6,841 bases of DNA from Candidatus Cloacimonadota bacterium (GCA_027858325.1 JAQICU010000105.1:1-6841), one strand, 5' to 3'; positions 1 through 6,530 are shown, numbered from the stretch's first letter. Notes: generated from the letters alone by a model not told the origin. A program made the numbers and translations.

Positions 1-1
1 A

Positions 2-184
2 TATTCATTCCAGATTGAGAAGAACTTCCGCACCTGGATTAAATATTTCAGAATTAAAGAACTCTCTTTTTTTTTTACAGATCGACGGGTAGGACAATCT
101 AAAATGTCTAAAAAGATAGTTCGTGAGGCAATAATTGTTGTTTGGAAATTAAAATACTATCAACTTATGAAAAGGATCATATGA
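2..184 (+). CDS. Family 2 glycosyltransferase, polyprenyl-phosphate mannosyltransferase (DPM1) type, C-terminal part only
   Basis: Reading from base 2 gives 60 codons open from the window edge, ending at TGA 182-184. The visible tail contains FQIEKNFRTW and then FTDRRVGQSKMSKKIVREA. The F-x-DRR-x-G-x-SKMS pattern followed by an I-x-EA helix is the C-terminal signature of single-domain dolichol/polyprenol-phosphate mannose synthases (GT2). These transfer a sugar from a nucleotide-sugar donor to a polyprenyl-phosphate carrier at the cytoplasmic membrane, for glycan or glycoprotein assembly. The donor-binding N-terminal domain lies outside the window, so sugar specificity cannot be judged. A run of ten T (67-76) encodes three Phe and the frame reads through it intact. 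The stop overlaps the start of the downstream methyltransferase by ATGA. No transmembrane segment is seen in the visible part, which fits the short bacterial form. Family assignment is strong; the exact substrate is unknown. Confidence 0.86.
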   Translation, partial: YSFQIEKNFRTWIKYFRIKELSFFFTDRRVGQSKMSKKIVREAIIVVWKLKYYQLMKRII

Positions 185-1500
185 AAATAATAAAAGAACT
201 TAAAATAGAAAAATTGGTTTATAAAGGACTTGGACTTGGATTTGAAAATTCAAATCCCGTTTTTGTTTCTAATGCGGTTCCCGAAGACATCCTGGATGTA
301 CAGGTAATAAGCGAAAGACGGCAAGTTAGTTTTGGCAAAATTGATAAGATAATAATAAGTTCACCTAAAAGAATTGAGCCGGATTGTGAAGTTTTTGGCA
401 AGTGCGGAGGTTGTGAGTGGCTCTGCATTTCCTACGAAGATCAACTTAAATATAAACAAGAGATAATTGGAGAGATATTCCAGAGTATTGAGATAGGAAA
501 GATCAATAAAATAATAGTTTCCGGCAAAGAGCCATATCGGAATAAAATTTTTTGTCCTGTAACCAAGAAAGATGGAAAACCAATTACCGGCATGTTCGAG
601 AGCAGATCGCATAATGTGATCCCGCATAAAAAATGTAGACTCCAACCGCCTCTCTTTGATGATATTTGTGAAAAGGTAATATCTTATATAGAAGCCTCGA
701 AAATGCAGGTTTATAATGAGAGAAATCATTCCGGGAATATTCGTCATATTGGTATACGTTATGCAGAAAGAACAAATGAGATAATCGTTATTCTTGTAAC
801 CAGAAATCGTAAGATTCCTTTCTCACGACAACTGGAGAGAGTTTTGTTAGAATCTTATCCGAATATTGTTGGAATTATCCAAAATATAAATTCTGAAAAA
901 ACAAACGTGATTCTGGGAAATGATGAAAAGATATTATTCGGTCGTGATTTTATTTATGAGCAGATTGGGAAAACGAAATTCAAGCTTAACTACAAATCAT
1001 TCTTCCAGGTGAATACAAAGCAAGCTGAGAAGATGTATAAATTTACTAAAAAATCTGTATCAGAAGGTTCAAACATCATAGATGCTTATTGCGGGGTTGG
1101 TTCTATCGGACTATATCTGGCAAATAAAGCTGCTAAAGTAATTGGAATAGAAAACAATGTGAAAGCTGTGCAGAATGCCAGAGAAAATGCCAAACTTAAC
1201 AAAACTGATAATTGTGAATTTGTTGCAGGTGATGTAGAAACTGAATTACCAAAAATTTTAAAAGATAATAGAATAGATACAATAATTTTTGACCCGCCAC
1301 GCAAAGGGCTTGAACAAAGAATAATTGATAATATTCCATCTGAGGTCAAGAAAATTATTTACATCAGTTGTGACCCGATGACGCAGGTTAGAGACGTGAA
1401 ACTTATGATGGAAAAAGGCTTTTTACCTAAAGAGATGCAGCCATTTGATATGTTCCCTCATACTTACCATATAGAGAATGTAATAATTCTAGAGAGATAA
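181..1500 (+). CDS. rlmD: 23S rRNA (uracil-5-)-methyltransferase, RlmD/RumA (TrmA) family
   Basis: This SAM-dependent enzyme should methylate C5 of a uridine in RNA; in RlmD the target is 23S rRNA U1939 (E. coli numbering). From ATG 181 the protein has 439 residues, normal for the family. Residues 1-60 fit a TRAM RNA-binding domain. Cys69, Cys75 and Cys78 (C-x5-C-G-G-C) with Cys152 match the 4Fe-4S ligands of RumA. FFQVN lies at 274-278, SAM motif I (DAYCGVG) at 301-307, and DPPRKGL at 371-377. The catalytic Cys397 sits in YISCDP, and a C-terminal H-x-E (Glu432) matches the general base. All key residues are present. ATG 181 is preferred because AAAGGA at 171-176 is correctly spaced and the ATG overlaps the upstream stop as ATGA. 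A TTG at 142 would add 13 residues lying inside the glycosyltransferase gene. TrmA or RlmCD-like target specificity cannot be excluded from sequence alone. Confidence 0.93.
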   Translation: MKIIKELKIEKLVYKGLGLGFENSNPVFVSNAVPEDILDVQVISERRQVSFGKIDKIIISSPKRIEPDCEVFGKCGGCEWLCISYEDQLKYKQEIIGEIFQSIEIGKINKIIVSGKEPYRNKIFCPVTKKDGKPITGMFESRSHNVIPHKKCRLQPPLFDDICEKVISYIEASKMQVYNERNHSGNIRHIGIRYAERTNEIIVILVTRNRKIPFSRQLERVLLESYPNIVGIIQNINSEKTNVILGNDEKILFGRDFIYEQIGKTKFKLNYKSFFQVNTKQAEKMYKFTKKSVSEGSNIIDAYCGVGSIGLYLANKAAKVIGIENNVKAVQNARENAKLNKTDNCEFVAGDVETELPKILKDNRIDTIIFDPPRKGLEQRIIDNIPSEVKKIIYISCDPMTQVRDVKLMMEKGFLPKEMQPFDMFPHTYHIENVIILER

Positions 1501-1523
1501 TAATACACTTTGTCATCCTGAAG

Positions 1524-1539
1524 TTTGGCATTAGCCAAA
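1524..1539 (+). terminator. Small hairpin after the methyltransferase gene, possible weak terminator
   Basis: TTTGGC (1524-1529) pairs perfectly with GCCAAA (1534-1539) around an ATTA loop, 23 bases after the methyltransferase stop. A flanking G-T pair could extend the stem in RNA. No T-run follows (the next bases are TATTGG), so it is not a canonical intrinsic terminator. It could protect a 3' end or be part of a repeat element. Confidence 0.3.
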
Positions 1540-1577
1540 TATTGGGGTTGAAAATTGTCCTAAGCTTCACAGGAGTT

Positions 1578-1594
1578 TTGGGATAAGTTGGTTG
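1578..1594 (+). repeat. 17-base direct repeat, copy 1
   Basis: TTGGGATAAGTTGGTTG occurs here and again, identically, at 1646-1662. The copies are offset by 68 bases and the identity ends abruptly on both sides. It lies in a gene-free gap and has no evident coding role. Confidence 0.8.
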
Positions 1595-1614
1595 ATGGCG
1601 TTAAATCGACTTAA

Positions 1615-1634
1615 CACATGATCTGCGACATGTG
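1615..1634. other. Inverted repeat between the two direct-repeat copies
   Basis: CACATG (1615-1620) and CATGTG (1629-1634) form a perfect six-base inverted repeat around an eight-base loop. It is roughly central between the two 17-base direct repeats. It could be a small protein-binding palindrome or an RNA hairpin, but the stem is short and may be chance. Confidence 0.3.
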
Positions 1635-1645
1635 GCAAGTCTTGG

Positions 1646-1662
1646 TTGGGATAAGTTGGTTG
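1646..1662 (+). repeat. 17-base direct repeat, copy 2
   Basis: This is a perfect second copy of TTGGGATAAGTTGGTTG, first seen at 1578-1594. It ends 34 bases before the TATAAT promoter element of the oxidoreductase operon, so a regulatory role is conceivable. A fragment of an interspersed repeat is equally possible. Confidence 0.8.
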
Positions 1663-1673
1663 GTTCACATCAC

Positions 1674-1702
1674 TTTAATAGTTTAACCCATTTTTCTATA
1701 AT
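1674..1702 (+). promoter_or_regulatory. Candidate promoter of the 2-oxoacid:ferredoxin oxidoreductase operon
   Basis: A perfect TATAAT (1697-1702) is preceded at 17-base spacing by TTTAAT (1674-1679), a weak -35 match. Transcription would start near 1709 and give a leader of about 65 bases before the first ATG. A TTGACA at 1707-1712 is an alternative -35, but it has no good -10 at standard spacing. This is inferred from consensus only; AT-rich DNA gives such matches by chance. Confidence 0.4.
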
Positions 1703-1773
1703 CCGGTTGACAAATTCAGCGAAATAAAAACATTCTACTGCATAAAAAAAAATGCATTACTAAGGAGTCAGTT

Positions 1774-1977
1774 ATGGCAAGAATGACCGTTGACGCGGAA
1801 ATGTGTAAAGGCTGTGGTTTGTGTATTCCGGCGTGCCCTAAAAGTATTATCAGATTTTCTGAAGAGATCAATTCCAAGGGTTATCATTATTCGGAATGTT
1901 TTGATCAAGAAGCTTGTATTGCTTGTAAATTATGCTATACAACTTGTCCTGATGTAGCAATCACAATTGAGAAATAG
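1774..1977 (+). CDS. korD: 2-oxoacid:ferredoxin oxidoreductase delta subunit, 2x[4Fe-4S] ferredoxin-like
   Basis: This 67-residue protein is an electron-transfer subunit that carries electrons from the catalytic alpha/beta subunits to soluble ferredoxin. It has two classical 4Fe-4S motifs. Cys11, 14, 17 and 21 lie in C-K-G-C-G-L-C-x3-CP, and Cys48, 51, 54 and 58 in C-I-A-C-K-L-C-x3-CP. Each closing Cys is followed by Pro, as in bacterial-type dicluster ferredoxins. An extra Cys42 lies between them. The length and N-terminus match the small delta subunits of four-gene 2-oxoacid oxidoreductases. The start is supported by TAAGGAG at 1761-1767, six bases upstream. It is first in the operon, and its stop abuts the alpha-subunit gene, whose ribosome site begins within three bases. 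On sequence alone it could be a free ferredoxin; the operon position makes the subunit role very likely. Confidence 0.92.
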   Translation: MARMTVDAEMCKGCGLCIPACPKSIIRFSEEINSKGYHYSECFDQEACIACKLCYTTCPDVAITIEK

Positions 1978-1989
1978 ATGGAGGATATT

Positions 1990-3069
1990 ATGGCTGAAAA
2001 AGTATTGATGAAGGGAAATGAAGCAGTTGCTGAAGCCGCTATCCGTGCAGGATGCAGGCTATATTTTGCATATCCAATAACTCCTCAAAGTGAGTTAATA
2101 GAATATATGGCTAAGATATTACCAAAAGTTGAAGGAATATTTGTGCAGGCTGAAAGTGAAGTCGCCGCAATAAATATGGTGTATGGAGCATCAGGAACCG
2201 GAAGAAGAGTTATGACTTCATCTTCGTCACCGGGTATTTCACTCAAAATGGAAGGTATTTCATATCTTGCCGGTGCTAACTTGCCTGCTGTTATAATTAA
2301 TGTACAGCGTGGAGGACCCGGTCTTGGTGATATTCAACCTGCTCAAGGTGATTATTTCCAAGCAACAAAAGGTGGTGGACATGGAGATTACCGTCTTATT
2401 GTTCTGGCACCAAGTACAGTTCAGGAATTTGCCGATATGGCAGATCTGGCTTTTGATCTGGGAGATAAATACAGAAATCCGGTAATGATATTATCAGATG
2501 GACTTCTGGGTCAAATGATGGAACCGGTGGAATTCAAACCTTACAAAACAGAAGATGAATTAAAACAACTTGATGAACAGCATTTCGATTGGTGTATGTA
2601 TCCAAATGAAGATGAGCCGAATCATCATCATCATGAGATCAATTCCTTAGAGATTGATCCTCTTGTTTTGGAACAGCATGTCATTAAGCTTGGAAAGAAA
2701 TATGATTTGATTGAAAAGAATGAGAAAAGATTTGAAGAATACAACATTTCTGATGAAAATGATGTAGTAGTAGTTGCCTTTGGAACTGCTGCCAGAATCG
2801 CAAAATCTGCTATTGATGAATTACAGGACGCAGGAAAGAGTGTTGGTATGATCAGACCTATTACTGTCTGGCCATATCCTTATGAAGCTATTAAAAATGT
2901 TCTTCATGATAGAGTTAAAAAGGTCGTAGTTTGCGAATTGAACCTTGGTCAAATGGTCGAGGATGTGAAACTGGCAGTTAATGGAAAAATACCTGTGGAA
3001 TTCCTAGGGAAAGTTGGTGGTATTTTATTCACACCAGATGAAATTAAAACTAAGATCTTGGATAAATAG
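1990..3069 (+). CDS. korA: 2-oxoacid:ferredoxin oxidoreductase alpha subunit (VorB/KorA type)
   Basis: This catalytic subunit supports CoA-dependent oxidative decarboxylation of a 2-oxoacid to acyl-CoA plus CO2 with reduced ferredoxin, or the reverse carboxylation. It has 359 residues from ATG 1990. Residues 1-180 form the pyrimidine-binding (POR_N) domain: YPITPQSE at 28-35, the conserved ESEVAA at 55-60, TSSSSPG at 76-82, RGGPGLG at 107-113 and KGGGHGDYR at 127-135. The C-terminal part (from about 250) is the PFOR domain II type, with FGTAARIAKSA and RPITVWPYP. The wording closely follows proteins named 3-methyl-2-oxobutanoate dehydrogenase subunit VorB, but substrates in this group are loosely assigned and 2-oxoglutarate is also plausible. 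An in-frame ATG at 1978 is less likely because GGAGGA (1980-1985) is the ribosome site for ATG 1990. An oddity is four consecutive His (212-215) in the linker between domains. Confidence 0.94.
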   Translation: MAEKVLMKGNEAVAEAAIRAGCRLYFAYPITPQSELIEYMAKILPKVEGIFVQAESEVAAINMVYGASGTGRRVMTSSSSPGISLKMEGISYLAGANLPAVIINVQRGGPGLGDIQPAQGDYFQATKGGGHGDYRLIVLAPSTVQEFADMADLAFDLGDKYRNPVMILSDGLLGQMMEPVEFKPYKTEDELKQLDEQHFDWCMYPNEDEPNHHHHEINSLEIDPLVLEQHVIKLGKKYDLIEKNEKRFEEYNISDENDVVVVAFGTAARIAKSAIDELQDAGKSVGMIRPITVWPYPYEAIKNVLHDRVKKVVVCELNLGQMVEDVKLAVNGKIPVEFLGKVGGILFTPDEIKTKILDK

Positions 3070-3077
3070 GGGGAATC

Positions 3078-3830
3078 ATGGAAATTATTGCACAAAGACC
3101 AAAATCATTAACGGATCTACAATTTACATACTGTCCCGGTTGTACTCACGGTATTTCCCACAGACTTATTGCAGAATCTATGGATGAACTTGGAATGAGA
3201 AATAAAATGATGGGTGTTGCTCCGGTCGGTTGTTCGGTTTTTGCCTATAAATTTTTTGATTGCGATATGGCAGAAGCTGCTCATGGTAGAGCTCCAGCAG
3301 TTGCCACAGGAATGAAAAGAGCACGTCCCGATATGCATGTTTTTACTTACCAGGGAGATGGTGATCTGGCAGCAATCGGTACAGCCGAGATCATTCATGC
3401 AGCTAATAGAGGAGAACATATAAGTGTGTTTTTTGTAAATAATGCCATTTACGGAATGACAGGTGGACAGATGGCTCCTACAACTCTGCCCGGCATGAAA
3501 ACTTCAACCTCACCTTATGGTAGAGATGAGAAAGATATCGGTTATCCAATACAAGCTTGTGAATTATTAAATTCTCTCAGAGCTCCATATTTTATAGAGC
3601 GTGTTTCCTTACTTTCACCTCAAGATATAATTAAAGCAAAGAAAGTTGTGAAAAAAGCTCTTCAATTCAACAAAGAAGAGAGAGGTTTTACTTTTGTTGA
3701 GTTTGTTTCTACATGTCCTACAAATTGGGGGATGGAACCGGTAAAAGCCATGGAATGGGCTAAAGAAAATATGTTGCCTTTCTTCCCTGTTCGTAATTTC
3801 AGGGATAGATCTGTAGAAGGAGGAGAATAA
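3078..3830 (+). CDS. korB: 2-oxoacid:ferredoxin oxidoreductase beta subunit, thiamine-diphosphate binding
   Basis: This 250-residue subunit binds thiamine diphosphate and the proximal 4Fe-4S cluster and completes the active site with the alpha subunit. CPGC at 19-22, Cys52 (VGCSVF) and Cys213 (CPTNWG) match the four cluster ligands of the family. The cofactor-binding motif runs from GDGD (93-96) to NNAIYGMTGGQ (121-131), the usual spacing for the Mg-diphosphate site. HGRAPAVATGMKRA (69-82) is another typical segment. No key residue is missing and the length is standard for stand-alone beta subunits. The start follows a G-rich ribosome site (GGGGGA from 3069) eight bases after the alpha stop. 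The stop overlaps the gamma start by one base (TAATG). Substrate specificity, as for alpha, is unresolved. Confidence 0.95.
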   Translation: MEIIAQRPKSLTDLQFTYCPGCTHGISHRLIAESMDELGMRNKMMGVAPVGCSVFAYKFFDCDMAEAAHGRAPAVATGMKRARPDMHVFTYQGDGDLAAIGTAEIIHAANRGEHISVFFVNNAIYGMTGGQMAPTTLPGMKTSTSPYGRDEKDIGYPIQACELLNSLRAPYFIERVSLLSPQDIIKAKKVVKKALQFNKEERGFTFVEFVSTCPTNWGMEPVKAMEWAKENMLPFFPVRNFRDRSVEGGE

Positions 3831-4372
3831 TGAAAACTGAAATTATTAGCTCCGGATTTGGCGGGCAGGGTGCTCTTACAGTTGGCAAATTCCTGGCAAA
3901 AGCAGGAATGGGAGAAGGGCTAAATGTGTCTTGGCTTCCTTCGTACGGACCTGAAATGCGGGGTGGAACTGCAAATGTTTCTACTGTTATTTCAGATAAA
4001 CCAATAGCCTCTCCACTTGTAACTTATCCAGATATTCTCATCGCCTTAAATCAACCTTCTATAGATAAGTTTGGTCCGAATATTAGAAAAAACGGGCTTC
4101 TTATTGTCAATACAGATATGTGCCCTCATGGTATTAAACGTGATGATATCACAATAATTGAAGCACCGATGAATCAAATTGCTAAAGAAATTGGCAGCAT
4201 GATGGTTTTGAATATGGTTGCAATAGGTATTGTGATTGGAAAGACAGGAATCGTAAAATACGAAACTATTGAAAAAGATCTAACAGGTTTTCTTAGGAAA
4301 AAAAATCCGGAACTTCTTGAAGCTAACCTTAAAGCAATTAGAAAGGGAATTGAGATCGGAAAAAATAATTAA
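3830..4372 (+). CDS. korC: 2-oxoacid:ferredoxin oxidoreductase gamma subunit
   Basis: This 180-residue protein belongs to the POR gamma-type family (pyruvate/ketoisovalerate oxidoreductase, catalytic domain gamma), associated with CoA handling. The N-terminal GFGGQG (9-14) is the family hallmark. SYGPEMRGGTA (38-48) is the second conserved block, with the usual Pro-Glu-x-Arg-Gly-Gly core. The remainder is an alternating alpha/beta pattern of normal length. The start overlaps the beta stop by one base, and AAGGAGGAG (3817-3825) gives a strong ribosome site, so translation is probably coupled. It is the last gene of the delta-alpha-beta-gamma operon, closed 41 bases downstream by a strong terminator. 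No anomaly was seen. Confidence 0.95.
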   Translation: MKTEIISSGFGGQGALTVGKFLAKAGMGEGLNVSWLPSYGPEMRGGTANVSTVISDKPIASPLVTYPDILIALNQPSIDKFGPNIRKNGLLIVNTDMCPHGIKRDDITIIEAPMNQIAKEIGSMMVLNMVAIGIVIGKTGIVKYETIEKDLTGFLRKKNPELLEANLKAIRKGIEIGKNN

Positions 4373-4413
4373 CCATCAATATTCAGGCTAACATTAAAAT
4401 TGTTTTATTAAAT

Positions 4414-4441
4414 AAAGTCCGACAGAAATGCCGGACTTTTT
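4414..4441 (+). terminator. Intrinsic terminator of the oxidoreductase operon
   Basis: AAAGTCCG (4414-4421) pairs perfectly with CGGACTTT (4432-4439) around a ten-base loop. The descending arm runs into TTTTT (4437-4441). It lies 41 bases after the gamma-subunit stop, with no gene between. The A-rich sequence on the ascending side could give some termination of opposing transcripts, though no minus-strand gene is present here. Confidence 0.88.
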
Positions 4442-4459
4442 AATAAAAATAAAATTAAA

Positions 4460-4490
4460 TTGACATTTTTATCGTAAATACAAGTTCTAA
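4460..4490 (+). promoter_or_regulatory. Candidate promoter region of the lipoprotein operon
   Basis: A perfect TTGACA (4460-4465) lies between the upstream terminator and the first lipoprotein gene, where a promoter is expected. No good TATAAT match occurs at 16-18 bases; TTCTAA (4485-4490) is 19 bases away. Position supports it more than sequence, and the -10 assignment is a guess. Confidence 0.3.
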
Positions 4491-4516
4491 ATTGTTATGA
4501 TTAATAAGGAGGAAAC

Positions 4517-5128
4517 ATGAAAAAATGTAAAATAGTAGTTATCGGGTTATCATTGCTAATATTGATACTAATGGGTTGTGCAGCTCCTACTCGTACAGTT
4601 GAAAGAGTTTCTGCAGAGGAAGTTTCAGATCAGAGCGGTAATTGGAATGATACCGATTCACGACTGGTTGCAGAACAGATGATAAAAGATCTGATGTATA
4701 GATCATGGCTGCAGGATTTCGTTCTTGAAGAAGATAGAAAACCTGTTGTAATTGTGGGAACGATCAGGAATTTCAGTTCTGAACATATTCAAACAGATAT
4801 CTTTATTAAGGATATTGAAAGAGAACTTATCAACAGTGGAAAAATTAAGTTTGTTGCTACTAAAAAGGAACGTGAAGAGATCAGAGAAGAGAGGATTGAA
4901 CAACAATCTTATGCAAGTGATGAGACAGCAAATAGATTAGCTGCAGAATCAGGGGCAGATTTCATACTGCAGGGTGGGATAAAATCCAATATTGATGCCA
5001 GTGGTGGAAAAGCAGTAAAATTCTATCAAACCGATCTTGAACTTATAAATGTAGAATCAAACGAAAAAGTATGGATTGGATCGAAAGAGATCAAAAAATA
5101 TGTTAAAAAGAACAAAGTGAAGTGGTAA
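4517..5128 (+). CDS. LpoB-like lipoprotein (COG3417, penicillin-binding protein activator family)
   Basis: This 203-residue predicted lipoprotein has a Lys-rich N-terminus, a hydrophobic core and lipobox LMGC with lipidated Cys21. Ala at +2 favours export to the outer membrane. A low-complexity linker follows, then a globular domain from about residue 45. WLQDF (64-68), RKPVVIVGTIRNFSSEHI (74-91), the TDIFIKDIERELINSGKIKFV stretch (93-113) and ELINVESNEKVWIGSKEIKK (175-194) match the LpoB family. In E. coli LpoB reaches through peptidoglycan to stimulate PBP1b; whether this homologue has such a partner is unknown. The length is near that of E. coli LpoB. AAGGAGG (4506-4512) is a strong ribosome site. 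It is first in a three-lipoprotein operon, and the next gene begins seven bases after its stop. Family assignment is firm; the biochemical role is inferred. Confidence 0.88.
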   Translation: MKKCKIVVIGLSLLILILMGCAAPTRTVERVSAEEVSDQSGNWNDTDSRLVAEQMIKDLMYRSWLQDFVLEEDRKPVVIVGTIRNFSSEHIQTDIFIKDIERELINSGKIKFVATKKEREEIREERIEQQSYASDETANRLAAESGADFILQGGIKSNIDASGGKAVKFYQTDLELINVESNEKVWIGSKEIKKYVKKNKVKW

Positions 5129-5135
5129 CTCAAGC

Positions 5136-6530
5136 ATGAACAAAACCTTCAGATCATTTCTAATTCTTATAATTGTATTTACATTAAGTTGTGCGAGTAC
5201 AAAAAGCTCTAAAGAGCAGTTTGCCGGGATTAATGAGAAACTTGTTTCTCGTGATTATCAAGGTGCTCTGATGCAGATCGAAGCTGCTAAGGATAAGTTC
5301 TATAAAGAGAAAGAAAAGGCACTCTATTATGTAGATGCAGGAATGCTTCATCACTATCAGGGCAATTTTGAACAGAGTAACACGCTACTTTCCAAAGCAG
5401 AAACAGCATTTGATGAATTATTTACTAAAAGTATTGGTCGCGGAGCAGCTTCAATGTTGTTAAATGATAATGTTCTGGAATATTCCGGCGAAGATTATGA
5501 AGATGTTTACCTCAATGTTTTCAAGGCACTTAATTATGTTGAACTGGATGAATTTGATGACGCTTTTGTTGAGATCAGGAAAATAAATGAGAAGCTTGCT
5601 TTGCTTGAACAAAAACATAAAAAGATGGCGAAGCAATTCAACACATCCAAAGAAAAAAAGAAGGATTTTGAGACAGGTACGAATAAGTTTCATAACTCTG
5701 CTCTGGGCAGATATTTGAGTATGCTTCTCTACCGTGCTGAAGGAAAATTGGATGATGCCAGAATTGATAAGGATAAAATTGATGAAGCCTGGCAATTGCA
5801 GTCTCACATTTATAATTTCAGTAAACCTACTTTAAATAACTATCTTAACAAAACTGATAAAGCAAAGATCAACGTGATCTCATTTACCGGCAGAGCACCG
5901 GATAAAAAGGCAAATACACTTTATATCCATACAGAAAAAGATCTCGTAGTGATTGGAACTACTAAAGAAAATCCCCGTGGGAAACAGAATTTAGAAACTC
6001 TTGACCTGATACCATGGAAAGACATGAAGAAAGGTTATCACTTCAAATTCCAGCTTCCATTTATGAAAACAAGAAAATCTAATATCGGCAGGATAGAAGT
6101 ATTCATAGACGGCAATAAAGCAGCTGATCTTCAACAAATAGAAGATATCGAGAAAGTTGCATTGGAAACATTCAAAATAAAAGAACCTATCATCTACTTG
6201 AAGACAATTACCAGAACTGTGATCAAAGGACTATTTTCAGCAAAACGTAAGGAAGAAATGGAGAATAAGATTGATAATGCACTTTTAGGGTTTGCGGCTC
6301 GATTGGCAACTGATGCAATTGTGGATGCAACGGAGAATGCTGATCTGAGAATATCAAGATTCTTTCCGGCAAAAACTTCAATTACTGAAATCGAAGTAAC
6401 TAAGGGAATTTATAATATTAAAGTGAGATACTATTCCAAGAATGGTTCTGTACTTTTCGTAGATGATCTTGGAGATAAAAATATCTCAAAATCAGGGTTG
6501 AACTTATTTGAATCATTCTACCTAAATTAA
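5136..6530 (+). CDS. COG3014-family lipoprotein with TPR-like helical region
   Basis: This 464-residue predicted lipoprotein has a signal with lipobox TLSC and Cys19, followed by Ala-Ser. Residues 28-160 form helical pairs resembling tetratricopeptide repeats. The conserved segment LLNDNVLEYSGEDYEDVYLN (108-127), continuing into a KALNY and VEIRKIN pattern (130-151), is the hallmark of COG3014 proteins. Residues 150-185 are Lys-rich and probably coiled. A middle beta-rich region precedes the C-terminal domain (402-464), which opens with ADLRISRFFPAK and ends in a short beta-sandwich-like segment with KGIYNIKVRYYSKNG, also typical of the family. No enzyme motif is visible. The ribosome site is weak, so translation is probably coupled to the LpoB-like gene seven bases upstream. 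The family is described beside LpoB-like and LPP20-like genes in other Gram-negatives, but its function is not established. Confidence 0.82.
   Translation: MNKTFRSFLILIIVFTLSCASTKSSKEQFAGINEKLVSRDYQGALMQIEAAKDKFYKEKEKALYYVDAGMLHHYQGNFEQSNTLLSKAETAFDELFTKSIGRGAASMLLNDNVLEYSGEDYEDVYLNVFKALNYVELDEFDDAFVEIRKINEKLALLEQKHKKMAKQFNTSKEKKKDFETGTNKFHNSALGRYLSMLLYRAEGKLDDARIDKDKIDEAWQLQSHIYNFSKPTLNNYLNKTDKAKINVISFTGRAPDKKANTLYIHTEKDLVVIGTTKENPRGKQNLETLDLIPWKDMKKGYHFKFQLPFMKTRKSNIGRIEVFIDGNKAADLQQIEDIEKVALETFKIKEPIIYLKTITRTVIKGLFSAKRKEEMENKIDNALLGFAARLATDAIVDATENADLRISRFFPAKTSITEIEVTKGIYNIKVRYYSKNGSVLFVDDLGDKNISKSGLNLFESFYLN

Larger units (their letters stand above)
1501..1773. other. Intergenic region without a gene; small hairpins, direct repeat, promoter
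   Basis: These 273 bases separate the methyltransferase from the oxidoreductase operon. I find no open frame of useful length with family resemblance on either strand. The stretch contains a perfect TTTGGC/GCCAAA hairpin (1524-1539), a CACATG/CATGTG hairpin (1615-1634), a GTTAA/TTAAC inverted pair (1600-1615) and two copies of a 17-base direct repeat. The last 80 bases carry promoter-like sequence. The segment from about 1509 to 1665 is richer in G+C than the flanking spacer. It begins with TGTCATCCTGAAG, a phrase that from memory resembles interspersed intergenic repeats of FCB-group genomes, so a repeat element is likely but unproven. Confidence 0.6.

Noticed and set aside
142..180. TTG-initiated N-terminal extension of the methyltransferase
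   Set aside because: It lies wholly inside the upstream glycosyltransferase reading frame. ATG 181 has a well-placed AAAGGA site, an ATGA overlap, and gives a normal TRAM-domain N-terminus.
361..747. 128-residue minus-strand open frame inside the methyltransferase gene
   Set aside because: It is fully antisense to a well-supported gene and has no family resemblance, so it is best explained as a by-product of the AT-rich coding strand.
1560..1680. Protein-coding remnant in the intergenic gap
   Set aside because: Plus-strand reading and one minus-strand frame gave only short stretches broken by stops, with no recognisable motif. A repeat element fits better.
1978..1989. ATG 1978 as start of the alpha subunit
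   Set aside because: The GGAGGA that would serve as ribosome site begins inside this codon and is correctly spaced for ATG 1990, which gives the family's usual MAEKVLMKGNEA start.
4496..4501. TATGAT as -10 element of the lipoprotein operon
   Set aside because: Transcription would start inside or next to the ribosome site at 4506-4512, and no -35 is present at suitable spacing.
5460..5807. 115-residue minus-strand open frame inside the COG3014 gene
   Set aside because: It is antisense to a conserved gene. Its Phe/Ile/Leu-rich content mirrors the Lys/Glu/Asn-rich sense strand, and it has no recognisable motif.
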